Shown: positions 11,471 through 19,260 of the stretch, one piece after another
How positions within the stretch are numbered: position 1 is the stretch's first letter
Layout: each line of letters opens with the position of its first letter
Source of the DNA: Cymbomonas tetramitiformis
Lineage: Eukaryota > Chlorophyta > Pyramimonadophyceae > Pyramimonadales > Pyramimonadaceae
Assembly (NCBI GenBank): GCA_001247695.2
Contig: LGRX02034442.1
Location: forward strand, 1 to 32,740
DNA length: 32,740 bases
Direction of reading: 5' to 3'
Notes under the pieces: model-generated
Databases searched by the model: none
What the model saw: the letters and a program-made list of their open reading frames with translations, nothing else
Told to the model about the DNA's origin: nothing
Position numbers and translations under genes: made by a program

Positions 11471-11708
11471 GGTGTTGGGCCTCACCACTGGCGGGGTTGC
11501 TCACGCTTTCGGATTCTCTGATCCCGTACCTTGTGCGGTAACTTTCACGCTTTTCACCAAATTCGGCTGAGCACCTTCGTCCTCTTTGCCGCCATCTTCA
11601 CCCCGCGTCCCCCTTGGCACCGGGAAATTACTCGAGCACCTTGTCCTCGACCACACCCGACTTTACCACACCGACTTTTTCAGCATTTCACGTTACGTGC
11701 TTCCAGCA

Positions 11709-13259
11709 ATGTCCGCGGAGCGCATTTCGCTTGGCAGTCGCCTTCGCGCTGCCCGACCCACGGGCGGGGCTTCCCCTACCCCCAGTGCCTCCAGTCCGTC
11801 TGGGGATTCATCTGGCGAGCCGGTGGTGCCCATGTCCACGTTGATCACCCGCCCTACGCCGGTGTCACGTTCACCAACTGCTGTCGAGTTTCATCAAAAC
11901 AGCGATGTATGGACATCCACTCCTGTGCGAGCCTCCCAGCGTACTGAATTCACTGAGAAAATGGACTACGCCTTCGCTTATGGGGAGGAACTGGCCAAGC
12001 TTCTTCGTTCGCATGGATTCAAGTCGAACGTGGGCCTCTCTTTGGATGGACCGGATTCCGAGACTGACTTCGCCGTCCTGCTGGCAAACATGTCCCACGT
12101 ATTCGGTCCTATCTCCCGCGACGAGGTCTTCAAGCTTCTGGATCTGGACTTCGAGTACGAGTACTACCACTACACCATCAACGAGCTCATTTTTACCGTG
12201 CTCCCCACTGTTCTACGCGGCATGGCGCTCTCCCTCTACGAGGAGTCCGCCGAGATTTTCCCGCACGACGGGCGCTGCGCTTTACAGCGCCTTCGCTACC
12301 AGGTCGAGGGCATTGGCGACCCCGACACCCATCGTTTCTGGGTCCGCCTTCGCTCGACTGTGATTGACGAGACCATCGAGCCCGCCCCCCAACTGGCTGT
12401 CGTGCGCACCCTCGCGGACAAGCATCGCCGGCTGTACCCTGACTACACCGACCGCAGCCTGGTGGAGGACGTGTACACCGTCCTCCGATCGTCCGCGGCC
12501 AAGTCCCCCTACGTTACACCATTATATCTGGTGGTGCTGCGCGAGCTCAGCACCAACAACAATTTCACCTTCGCCTCCCTCACCCTGCGGCTTGGTAAGG
12601 TTTTCCGTGACGAGTCCGCCCTTGCCCGACTCTCCGCGCCTGCCTTGCCTTCGTCTGGTGGTGCTACCCGCACCGGTGGTGGTGGCGGGAAGGAGCCTGC
12701 CGGGTCCTTTCACTCCCTGAGCAGGCGCAAGTTCATCCCGCCCGAGGGGACTTGGAAGAAGAACGATGCGGGCGGGCGCTACTTGGTATGGGACGGCACT
12801 GGCATGCCGTGCGTGACGTGCTTCCGCCTGTGGGCCGTCACGACCGGCCACATGGACTCCGACGGCATTTGCCCCTACGTGTGTGTCCAGGCCTTCGCAC
12901 CAGGGCGTGCTCCCGCCCTCGCACCCCGTGCTCCACCCAAACCCCCTTCCATGTCCGCATGGCCGCCCTCGGACGCGCCGCAGGCCCACGCCCTCCGCGA
13001 GCTCGAGCCTGCACCGCAGGATGCGGCTCCTCCACCTGACGCGGCCGCATTATCTGTCCGCTTCTCGGTTGAGCCGCCCCCTCATCGCGGCATCGACCCT
13101 CCCAAGGGGGCACCCACGGCTTACAGCGACAGCGATGACGACGCGCCTGCGGCGCTTTCCATCGTGCAACACGAGGATGATGACGTTGACTGGCCGGCCT
13201 TCCGGTCCACCCCGTGGATCCCGTCCTTCAGCGGGTCTGGCAGCGGCAGCTCCAAGTAA
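11709..13259 (+). CDS. Gag-like protein of the LTR element
   Basis: A 516-codon ORF is the only coding region between the LTRs. The frame is open further upstream, but 11709 is the first ATG with a protein-like continuation (MSAERISLGSRL). Residues ~1-60 are a low-complexity Pro/Ser/Thr region. Residues ~75-330 are a helical domain with charged and aromatic residues (DFEYEYYHYTINELIF, then HRFWVRLRSTV), resembling capsid-type gag domains. Near residue 400 is a Cys/His cluster, CVTCFRLWAVTTGHMDSDGIC, with C-x2-C-x9-H-x6-C spacing, a non-canonical zinc knuckle expected to bind RNA. The tail is Pro/Ala-rich, then acidic, then Gly/Ser-rich. Position between the LTRs and this layout support gag. 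Superfamily (Copia or Gypsy) cannot be decided without pol. The frame is intact, so the element may be fairly young. Confidence 0.75.
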   Translation: MSAERISLGSRLRAARPTGGASPTPSASSPSGDSSGEPVVPMSTLITRPTPVSRSPTAVEFHQNSDVWTSTPVRASQRTEFTEKMDYAFAYGEELAKLLRSHGFKSNVGLSLDGPDSETDFAVLLANMSHVFGPISRDEVFKLLDLDFEYEYYHYTINELIFTVLPTVLRGMALSLYEESAEIFPHDGRCALQRLRYQVEGIGDPDTHRFWVRLRSTVIDETIEPAPQLAVVRTLADKHRRLYPDYTDRSLVEDVYTVLRSSAAKSPYVTPLYLVVLRELSTNNNFTFASLTLRLGKVFRDESALARLSAPALPSSGGATRTGGGGGKEPAGSFHSLSRRKFIPPEGTWKKNDAGGRYLVWDGTGMPCVTCFRLWAVTTGHMDSDGICPYVCVQAFAPGRAPALAPRAPPKPPSMSAWPPSDAPQAHALRELEPAPQDAAPPPDAAALSVRFSVEPPPHRGIDPPKGAPTAYSDSDDDAPAALSIVQHEDDDVDWPAFRSTPWIPSFSGSGSGSSK

Positions 13260-13512
13260 GCATCGAGTTCCGCATCGTCGCCAATCGCCGACACCAACAT
13301 GTGTGGACCTCCGTGTATTCATTAGACTTCAGTAGACACCTCAAACCTTCAATGCCTGACTCCGTTAGCCTATAGAATGTTCCGGGCCAGCGCCCAAGCG
13401 GGGATCCGCAGCTAGCTGGACTGAGAAAGGTCCCATTGGGCCTGTAACTATCTGTATGGTTTAGGGTTAGGGCTTTCTAGCTTGCATGCCTGCTTTGGCA
13501 CCTCACCTCTTC

Positions 13513-13524
13513 GGGGTGAGGTGG
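13513..13524 (+). promoter_or_regulatory. Polypurine tract (plus-strand primer site)
   Basis: GGGGTGAGGTGG lies directly before the TG of the 3' LTR. It also forms the 3' arm of a small palindrome with CACCTCACC just upstream. Confidence 0.65.
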
Positions 13525-13525
13525 T

Positions 13526-13788
13526 GTCACGGAGACACAGACTTCCCCCCCCCCTTGGGGAGGGAGCCCTGGTCTTTCTGTCACCCCTCGACCTCAGGTG
13601 CCAAGTCAGCTCCGCCTGTCATCAGTGGTGGGGAAAATAAAACCCCTGTATTTTATTTTCATGTATCTTAGACTGCGAATCACCCGAGCACCTCGTCCCA
13701 GCTTCACAGAGTTTGTGGAGACTGTAAAAACACGCATATAACCCACCGTCGTCCGTTATATCCACCGTTTATTTCACCGTCTCTGTTA
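13526..13788 (+). repeat. 3' LTR
   Basis: Near-identical partner of 11209-11470. Its last TTA supplies, in reverse, the TAA stop that now closes the minus-strand transposase exon to its right. Confidence 0.92.
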
Positions 13789-14243
13789 AGCAGCAGCAAG
13801 TGACATCGCGGTTGTTGTGTTATTTGCAGGTCGCACCTTTGCCATCTCCTCCAAGCTCTTCAATATCTCGTTGATTACATCCATCTCCTCGTCATTCGCT
13901 TCGTGTGCGGCACCACTCATGCCATCATTTCGATGGGGGATGAACATAGGGTGCGACCGCACTCCCACAAGGCACTCCCCGATAGGAAATGTCACATCCC
14001 ACGACTGGTTGCCGCAATGAAGAGAGATGTGCACGTCATCCTCCGGATACATATCGTCGAAATTGCCGGGTTTCATCCACCCTTCGTACTCGTCGAAGTC
14101 AATGCCTTCGATGTGGTTGAGGAAATGCATCATCTTCTCCCACTCATACTCGATTTTGAGGAGCTCCTCGTGCGTGCGTGTGGAGGTCACGCTCACGTGA
14201 AAACCGGCGGTGTCGTCATGTTCTTGCCGAGTTGGGGCGGCGT

Positions 14244-14345
14244 CTGCAACGAGCACGTTGGGAAGATATTAGGCATACATTGCCGTGCTCAACCATTACC
14301 TTATGCTTTACAAGGCGGGTATGGCCATGTCCAATAGGTTCTCAC
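14244..14345 (-). other. Intron (102 bp) in TNP2 N-terminal gene
   Basis: GTGAGAAC...CGTTGCAG. Phase 1 on both sides (SEPE|DAAPTRQ). It contains ACATGGCCATACC and CACGGCAATG motifs. Confidence 0.8.
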
Positions 14346-14695
14346 CTTCTGGCTCAGACGGGAAGGGGGATCTTGGAGGGCTTGGGGATATGCCGCGACC
14401 ATCGTCATCTCCTACAGGCCCCCCTCCCCAATTCTGCTCTCCGAATTCATCCATGATCTCTACTGTCTCCAAAGTAGGTTCGGTAGAATCATGTGGGGTA
14501 GGCGGCCTAAGAGGAAGCACGGCATCCGGATCCGGTTGTGGAGGTACATGCCAACCGTACAGCCGTTTGTGTGTGTAGATGGCTCTCTTTGACACGCACT
14601 TGGTCATGTCGTTCTCCACGCAACGATTGCAACCACATGGCTTCTTTTGAGCGTCCCTTGCGCGTGGACCGTTCTCCACACCTCCGCGGCGGCGT

Positions 14696-14799
14696 CTGCA
14701 CGAAACCGCGGACGAACATTGCCATGCTCACCCTGTGTATTCCAAGAAACATATACAAACAGCGCCATGTTTACACCGGGTTTGAAGCCATACCTGTAC
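14696..14799 (-). other. Intron (104 bp) in TNP2 N-terminal gene
   Basis: GTACAGG...TCGTGCAG. Phase 2 on both sides; it joins PHTIA to RRRRGGVENG. It carries AACATGGCGC and GCATGGCAATG motifs. Confidence 0.8.
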
Positions 14800-14897
14800 C
14801 TCGCTATAGTGTGTGGGAACGCCAGGTTTAGCGGAGTACACACTATGGCCTCGTCGGCTACCTCGCGGACGATGGGTTCGGTGTCTGCATCATGGGA

Positions 14898-15110
14898 GGC
14901 CAAGAGCATCATCGGGTGTGCGGAGGTGGTGGCATCGGCACGGGAGTCTTGGGCCACGGCCTCGGAGTACGGAGAGTCGGCATCGGAGGCCAAGAGCATC
15001 ATCGGGTGTGCGGAGGTGGTGGCATCGGCGCGAGTCTTGGGCCACGGCCTCAGTACGGAGAGTCGGCATCGGAGGCCAAGAGCATCATCGGGTGTGCGGA
15101 GGGCGGCATC
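14898..15110 (-). repeat. In-exon tandem repeat, units of 90 and 86 bp
   Basis: A GGCCAAGAGCATCATCGGG unit recurs at 14898, 14988 and 15074 within the fourth transposase exon. The second unit is 4 bp shorter, so the same DNA is read in different frames (TSAHPMMLLASDAD versus TPDDALGLRCRL) while the exon stays open. Confidence 0.85.
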
Positions 15111-15497
15111 GGCATCGGGGCGGGCGTCGTCGGAACTCATGACATCATTGCTCTTGATGGAGTCGTGGTCATTCAAAGTGGGTTGCTCGCAGTTGGTCAA
15201 GTTCAACTCGTCCGGCGGAGCCATAGAAATGTCGTCGTCGCTCACCACTTTCAAAACCGCGTCTTTGATCATGACAAGATTTCGGTGGACGGGAGGTTCC
15301 AATGCCCAATGGTGGCCGGCATACTCGATGTTCGCCGAGTAGTCCTCTAGGTGGAGTGGATCGGCAATGCACTCCCGTATTCTCGAACGGGGGCCCTTCG
15401 CATTTGCCACCATGTCGAAAACTCTTGCGGCGTGCACACCGTTTTCTTCTCTTCGCTTGAATGGGGCATGCAGGAATGGATGGTGACATTGCGTTGC

Positions 15498-15592
15498 CTG
15501 TTGCAAAAGAACCAAAAATGTGTGAGTAGGGCCATGCCCACATCGTTTCAGTAGTAGACATGGCCGTGTTCAGGCATAATGCGGCATATCAC
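15498..15592 (-). other. Intron (95 bp) in TNP2 N-terminal gene
   Basis: GTGATATG...TTGCAACAG. Phase 0 on both sides once the adjacent MITE is removed. It carries ACACGGCCATGTC and GGCATGGCCCTAC motifs. Confidence 0.75.
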
Positions 15593-15605
15593 CTTGGATC
15601 CGGAC

Positions 15606-15884
15606 CAGGGAACATATCAAACTTTTATGTCGTACGGCCAACACTCAAAATTTCCATCGGCCAAGTTTCGGCCATCTCGGCCAAAATCTAAAATTGCCCG
15701 CCGCAGGGGCAAAATTTTAATTTTAAGTATGACAATATCATAAAAATCGCACAATTTCGGGAAAATTTTCAAAATTTTACATAATTCGTCTCGGCCAACA
15801 AGCAAAAGCACCCTCGGCCAAACCTCGGCCACAGCCTTCATCGTACGGCCACAGACCGGCCATAGGAGGTTGATATGTTCCCTG
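15606..15884 (+). mobile_element. 279-bp hAT-type MITE, copy 2
   Basis: It starts CAGGGAACATATCAA and ends TTGATATGTTCCCTG, flanked by a perfect 8-bp duplication ATCCGGAC (15598-15605 and 15885-15892). It is almost identical to copy 3. It lies in the third transposase exon, and removing it with one duplicate leaves that exon in phase with the next. Confidence 0.97.
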
Positions 15885-16180
15885 ATCCGGACGCAGGCCT
15901 GTCAACGAGGAGTCGTCCGAGTCCGTGTCTGAACGCAGGCCTGGCAACGAGGAGTCGTCCGAGTCCGTGTCTGAACGCTGACCGGGCAGCATGGAGTCGT
16001 CTGAGTGCTTGTCGCGGCGGTCGGAGTTGGCTTCGGAGTTGGGTATATGGGGGCGAAGTAATAGCTGTGGTTTCAATGACTTCGGCGTGGGGGAGAGCTT
16101 GTGTCATGGCAGTATGGACATGGCCTCCTCCTGGTGCCGAGATCGCGTTGGCATAATTGGCATCCCCGATCTGCTCCGTC

Positions 16181-16303
16181 CTGCGGTACCGAACACGGCC
16201 ATGCTTACCCCCAGCCTTCCCGTGCGAGGTAGGGCCATGTTCTCACCGGGTTAGCCAAAGCAAGGTAGTGCCCAGAGCAAGGCAGATATGGCCCTACCCA
16301 TAC
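16181..16303 (-). other. Intron (117-123 bp), homologous to 16451-16576
   Basis: The acceptor is TACCGCAG. The donor is GTATGG at 16303 or GTAGGG at 16297. Its interior aligns with the neighbouring intron: CTGCCTTGCT, TGGGCAC, ACCTTGCTTTGGC, ACATGGCCCTACCTCGCACG, ATGGCCGTGTTCG. Confidence 0.7.
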
Positions 16304-16450
16304 CATTATCGTGCCGCAACACCCCTTATTCGACGAACCACAATGATAGTTTAACATGTCACAGGCGAGGTAGCTAAAGTAAAAATTTGGCCAGGGCCTC
16401 CGGCGCACAAGGTCGCATGTAGCAGGAATTTCCGTGCTTTTCGGTCCGAC

Positions 16451-16576
16451 CTGCATCGAACACGGCCATACACGGCCATACACGGCCATACCTGACCCAT
16501 CCCCGTGCGAGGTAGGGCCATGTCCACACAGAGTTCGCCAAAGGTGGTGCCCATAGCAAGGCAGGTAGGGCCCTAC
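16451..16576 (-). other. Intron (126 bp), homologous to 16181-16303
   Basis: The donor lies within the perfect palindrome GTAGGGCCCTAC, and the acceptor is TTCGATGCAG. TATGGCCGTG is repeated three times before the acceptor. Confidence 0.7.
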
Positions 16577-17033
16577 CCGGTCATGCCATCGCGTTCAATG
16601 CCAGTGAAGGTGGCGCGTGCCGGATGAATGTCGTATTCTTCCGCCAGAAGGATTCCTTCCCAAAAAAGTTCCTCAACCAAATCTATAAACCCATTCGCGG
16701 GATTGGCATCCCATTCGAGGACACGTTGCCTCTTGGAGGCATCGTCCGCACGCGGCGGCGTCGTCAACCCATCGCCCTCACCCGGAGAATTTGAAAAGCG
16801 ATATGCAAATGTGGCTCTTTTGGCAGGATTGACCCTCCGTATCTCCTCCGGAATCCCACCCTCCGCCAATCTCTTTGCGCGCGATGTCATCGCCTATTGT
16901 GCCTGCAAACCCCTTTTGCCCACGTGCGTAACGTGTACCACCATCATGAGAAAGATGTGAACATGGCAATTTCCAAACAATGTATACAGTCTAGATGGTT
17001 AAACGCGGCCATGTCAGCACAAGTTCTACCCCG

Positions 17034-17141
17034 TTTTACTGCCAACATTGGGTCAAAACGTACATAAAGCGGACCATGTTTGAGTAATGCCCAAAAGCAC
17101 TTGGCAAACATGGCCGCTTTTTGACAATGTTGGCAGTAAAT
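17034..17141. repeat. Inverted repeat, arms ~36-46 bp
   Basis: TTTTACTGCCAACATTG then AAGCGGACCATGTTTG on the left pair with CAAACATGGCCGCTT then CAATGTTGGCAGTAAA on the right. The left arm has ~10 extra bases. Confidence 0.8.
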
Positions 17142-17158
17142 CCCACTATCTACCTTGT

Positions 17159-17271
17159 GTTGCGCCGCGGAAGATGTTTACCTTGTACCTGTGTGAGTAG
17201 AGATGCCCAAGCATGGCAGGGTTCGAACAGCATTCACACGAACACAAGGTAGACATCTTCCGCGGCGCAAC
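17159..17271. repeat. Inverted repeat, 30-bp arms
   Basis: GTTGCGCCGCGGAAGATGTT followed by TACCTTGT (17159-17188) is the inverse of 17242-17271 with two mismatches. It lies next to the previous inverted repeat, just upstream of the TNP2 N-terminal gene, and may be promoter, intron or element-end sequence. Confidence 0.8.
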
Positions 17272-17392
17272 ATTGCCCAAATCAATGCCCCAAATGCAAA
17301 ACCCAAGGAAGCAACGACGCAAACATGGCCATGTCTATACCATGCCTCAGGGTGCAGGCGGGCGTGCAAATAAAAACGGTTAATTTTATGAA

Positions 17393-18128
17393 GGGATAAG
17401 TTTACATCGGGGGCCGAGATTTCATTTAAATCCACATCGGGGGCCGACATTTGATTTTAATCCACATCGGGGGCTGACAAGCCTAAACGTTTCACATCGG
17501 GTGTAGACATCTCATTTTAATCCACATCGGGGGTCGCCATTTCATAGCATGCGTAGACAGAATACACACGCAACGATATACTGTAAACGAAACATAACTA
17601 CGCAAATCCAACCGGTAGATATGTAGCTCGTATTACGATGAGCATATCTACCGGTTGGATTTGCGAAATACTGTTTTTTGGTGCCGCAAACGATGAAAGA
17701 CTGTCTTGTTTGGCGAAATAAAACAGGTTTTCACTGTTGGACGCTCAAAAAACATTATTTCGCAAATCCAACCGGTAGATATTTTCATCGCAATATGATT
17801 TACATATCTACCGGTTGGATTTGCATAGTTATGTTTCGTTTACATTATATCCTTACGTTGAATGCAATGCATACCCCCGATGTGGATTAAATGAGATGTC
17901 TACACCCGATGTGGATTAAAATGAGATGTCGACCCCCGATGTAGATTAAAATGAGATGTCAGCCCCCGATGTAGATTAAAATGACATGTCTACCCCCGAT
18001 GTGGATTAAGATGAAGTGTCTCGCCTGATGGATTTAAATGAAGTGTTCCGCCCGATGTGGATTAAAATGAGATGTCGGCCCCCGATGTGGATTTAAATGA
18101 AATGTCGGCCCCGATGTAAACTTATCCC
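17393..18128. mobile_element. Mutator-like foldback element (736 bp)
   Basis: The ends are GGGATAAGTTTACATCGG and its exact inverse, flanked by a perfect 9-bp direct repeat TTTTATGAA (17384-17392 and 18129-18137). Nine-bp duplications and GGGATAA-type ends fit Mutator-like elements. The arms are built from ~30-bp units (consensus CCCCGATGTGGATTAAAATG plus AGATGTCGG), about five in the left arm and eight or nine in the right, in opposite orientations. The centre holds two 63-bp hairpins (17602-17664 and 17762-17824) with stems GCAAATCCAACCGGTAGATAT, and an outer CGAAACATAACTA inverted pair. No transposase is encoded, so the element would be non-autonomous. Confidence 0.9.
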
Positions 18129-18137
18129 TTTTATGAA

Positions 18138-18613
18138 AAACAAAGTTGAGCTCAAAAGAAGGGGGCTTGGGCGCAGACTACAATGGTGAAAACGGTTTTT
18201 TCAAAGGTTGTAAAGGCCTTTCTGATTATGTGCAACTTGCGGGGGAGAAAAAACAAAACCCGAAGACGACGGAAACTCTTTGCGTTGCCCTGGGCATGGT
18301 CATGCGCGCGGCGCGATTCGAATCCGACTGCTCGACGAATCTAACGCCTGGCGATCGAAATTGCAGAAGTCATTTCAAGTTGGGGCGTCCGATGCGAATA
18401 CGGAATGCGTTGACCTCGTGTGACCGCGATACTCTGGCTTCCTTGCTCTTCCAAAGAAACACGGGCGGCGAAACGTTAAGGGAGGGAGTTGGTGCTTACT
18501 TTGCAGGAATTTGAAAACCTTTTCAGCGACCCGCCGTTACCGTAACCTGCGCAGCACCACCTCCCTCCCTTAAAAAGTTACAAAAAGCGCGTAGCGAAGC
18601 GTTAAGCGGAATA
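18138..18613. other. No confident gene; inverted repeat 18476-18495/18554-18573
   Basis: A 122-codon frame (18146-18514) opens at a non-ATG codon, looks unlike protein and is not called. A 20-bp inverted repeat TTAAGGGAGGGAG-TTGGTGC (one mismatch) lies just before the next ORF. Confidence 0.5.
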
Positions 18614-18978
18614 ATGCCGAGCGGTATGTTAACGTACGACCAATTCAAGCTTGCCCGCAAGAAAATGGGCAAGGACGCCGACAAGGAGAAGTACAAGCAA
18701 TACAAGCGCAAGTGGGCGCTTGCAAATGCGTCCGACTCAGAGAGCGAAGATGAAGAGGAGGAGGAGGAAGAGGAAGAGGAAGAGGAGGAGGCGAATCCGA
18801 AAAAAAGGGGAGCGGGCTCGACCAATTCGCCCGCGCCATGGCGAAGGTGAAGCCGGGCGGCGTCGTTAAAAATCTGCAAGCCGCCCAAGACGCGGAGATG
18901 AATGAAGCCGCAAAGCACCGCCGGGTTGTGTTCCATAAGTTCCCTACGGAGTCCTACTTGAAAAACATTTGCAAGTAA
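18614..18978 (+). pseudogene. Small acidic ORF with apparent frameshift
   Basis: I do not recognise this protein. The ATG at 18614 opens a basic, lysine-rich start (MPSGMLTYDQFKLARKKMG), followed by a run of about 15 mostly Glu residues near residues 47-60. The frame then turns into a Ser/Pro-rich stretch and stops at 18850. Shifting frame at the A-run near 18799-18805 gives a more protein-like continuation (LDQFARAMAKVKPGGVV...YLKNICK) ending at a TAA at 18978. A one-base change or a sequencing error in the A-run would explain this. The retrotransposon begins ~45 bp downstream, so the ORF could be part of the interrupted host locus. A nuclear or DNA-binding role is possible from composition only. 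Confidence 0.45.
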
Positions 18979-19021
18979 AAAACACAAGCACAGCCCCGGT
19001 TCGCCCACTTCCGAGGTGTAG

Positions 19022-19260
19022 GTAGCAGGCCGCAGGAAGCTGGAGCTCTACTCCAACTGGAGTGGACTTCGAATCAACAAGGCTAAATGCGGAATTACGG
19101 GAACGGACGAAAAGGGATCCCCGATCCTTGAGGAGACATACGAGGATGTCACCATGCACACCCCCGGTGTAGGCAGGCATGGATTCCCGTACATCCACCC
19201 GGATGACCCATACAAGTACCTTGGGATGCAGGTCGCCCTCTCGGGAGACTGGACGGTCCA
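19022..19260 (+). other. Reverse transcriptase C-terminal fragment
   Basis: KLELYSNWSGLRINKAKCGI matches the LINE RT motif that follows the YxDD box (W-S-G-L-x-I-N-x-x-K). YKYLGMQV matches the later YLG motif. The catalytic YxDD itself is missing, lost with the 5' truncation. Confidence 0.85.

Larger units (their letters stand above)
11209..13788 (+). mobile_element. Gag-only LTR retrotransposon (non-autonomous)
   Basis: Two near-identical direct repeats of ~262 bp flank a single gag-like ORF, and no protease, integrase or reverse transcriptase lies between them. A purine-rich tract precedes the 3' LTR. GCAGCA lies directly before the 5' LTR, and the same six bases start one base after the 3' LTR, consistent with a short target duplication. 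This is the architecture of TR-GAG-like non-autonomous elements, which depend on another element's enzymes. Joining the flanks reconstructs the end of a CACTA transposase exon or its following intron, so the element inserted into that older transposon. No primer-binding site could be assigned after the 5' LTR. Confidence 0.85.
13789..16890 (-). pseudogene. N-terminal half of a TNP2-type CACTA transposase, multi-exon
   Basis: Exons in transcript order: 16890-16577, about 16450-16304, 16180-15593 (with a MITE inside), 15497-14800, 14695-14346, and 14243 to the LTR border. The last four junctions keep phase exactly. Exon five encodes KKPCGCNRCVENDMTK, then VSKRAIYTHKRLYGW, matching the transposase-associated zinc-finger domain that opens TNP2 proteins. 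The last exon is acidic (MDVINEILKSLEEMAK). If it splices at GTGCGA after EEMAK, phase 0 fits the phase-0 TNP2 core exon beginning at 10792. Exon one starts with MTSRAKRL after a TTTGCAG acceptor, so further 5' exons may exist. Exon two has no frame consistent with both neighbours, and exon four has repeat-driven shifts. I call it a decayed gene. Whether it belongs to the element at 8543-11092 or to a second copy is open. Confidence 0.7.

Noticed and set aside
13459..13474. TTTAGGGTTAGGG telomere-like motif
   Set aside because: It is under two repeat units, lies inside the LTR element just downstream of gag, and has no flanking telomeric array.
17393..18128. Regular ~30-bp repeats resembling a CRISPR array
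   Set aside because: There are no unique spacers between the units. The repeats are contiguous, occur in opposite orientations in the two arms and lie within a 9-bp target duplication, so this is a foldback transposon.
18310..18350. GATTCGAATCC, similar to a tRNA B box
   Set aside because: No matching A box or acceptor stem could be folded around it.
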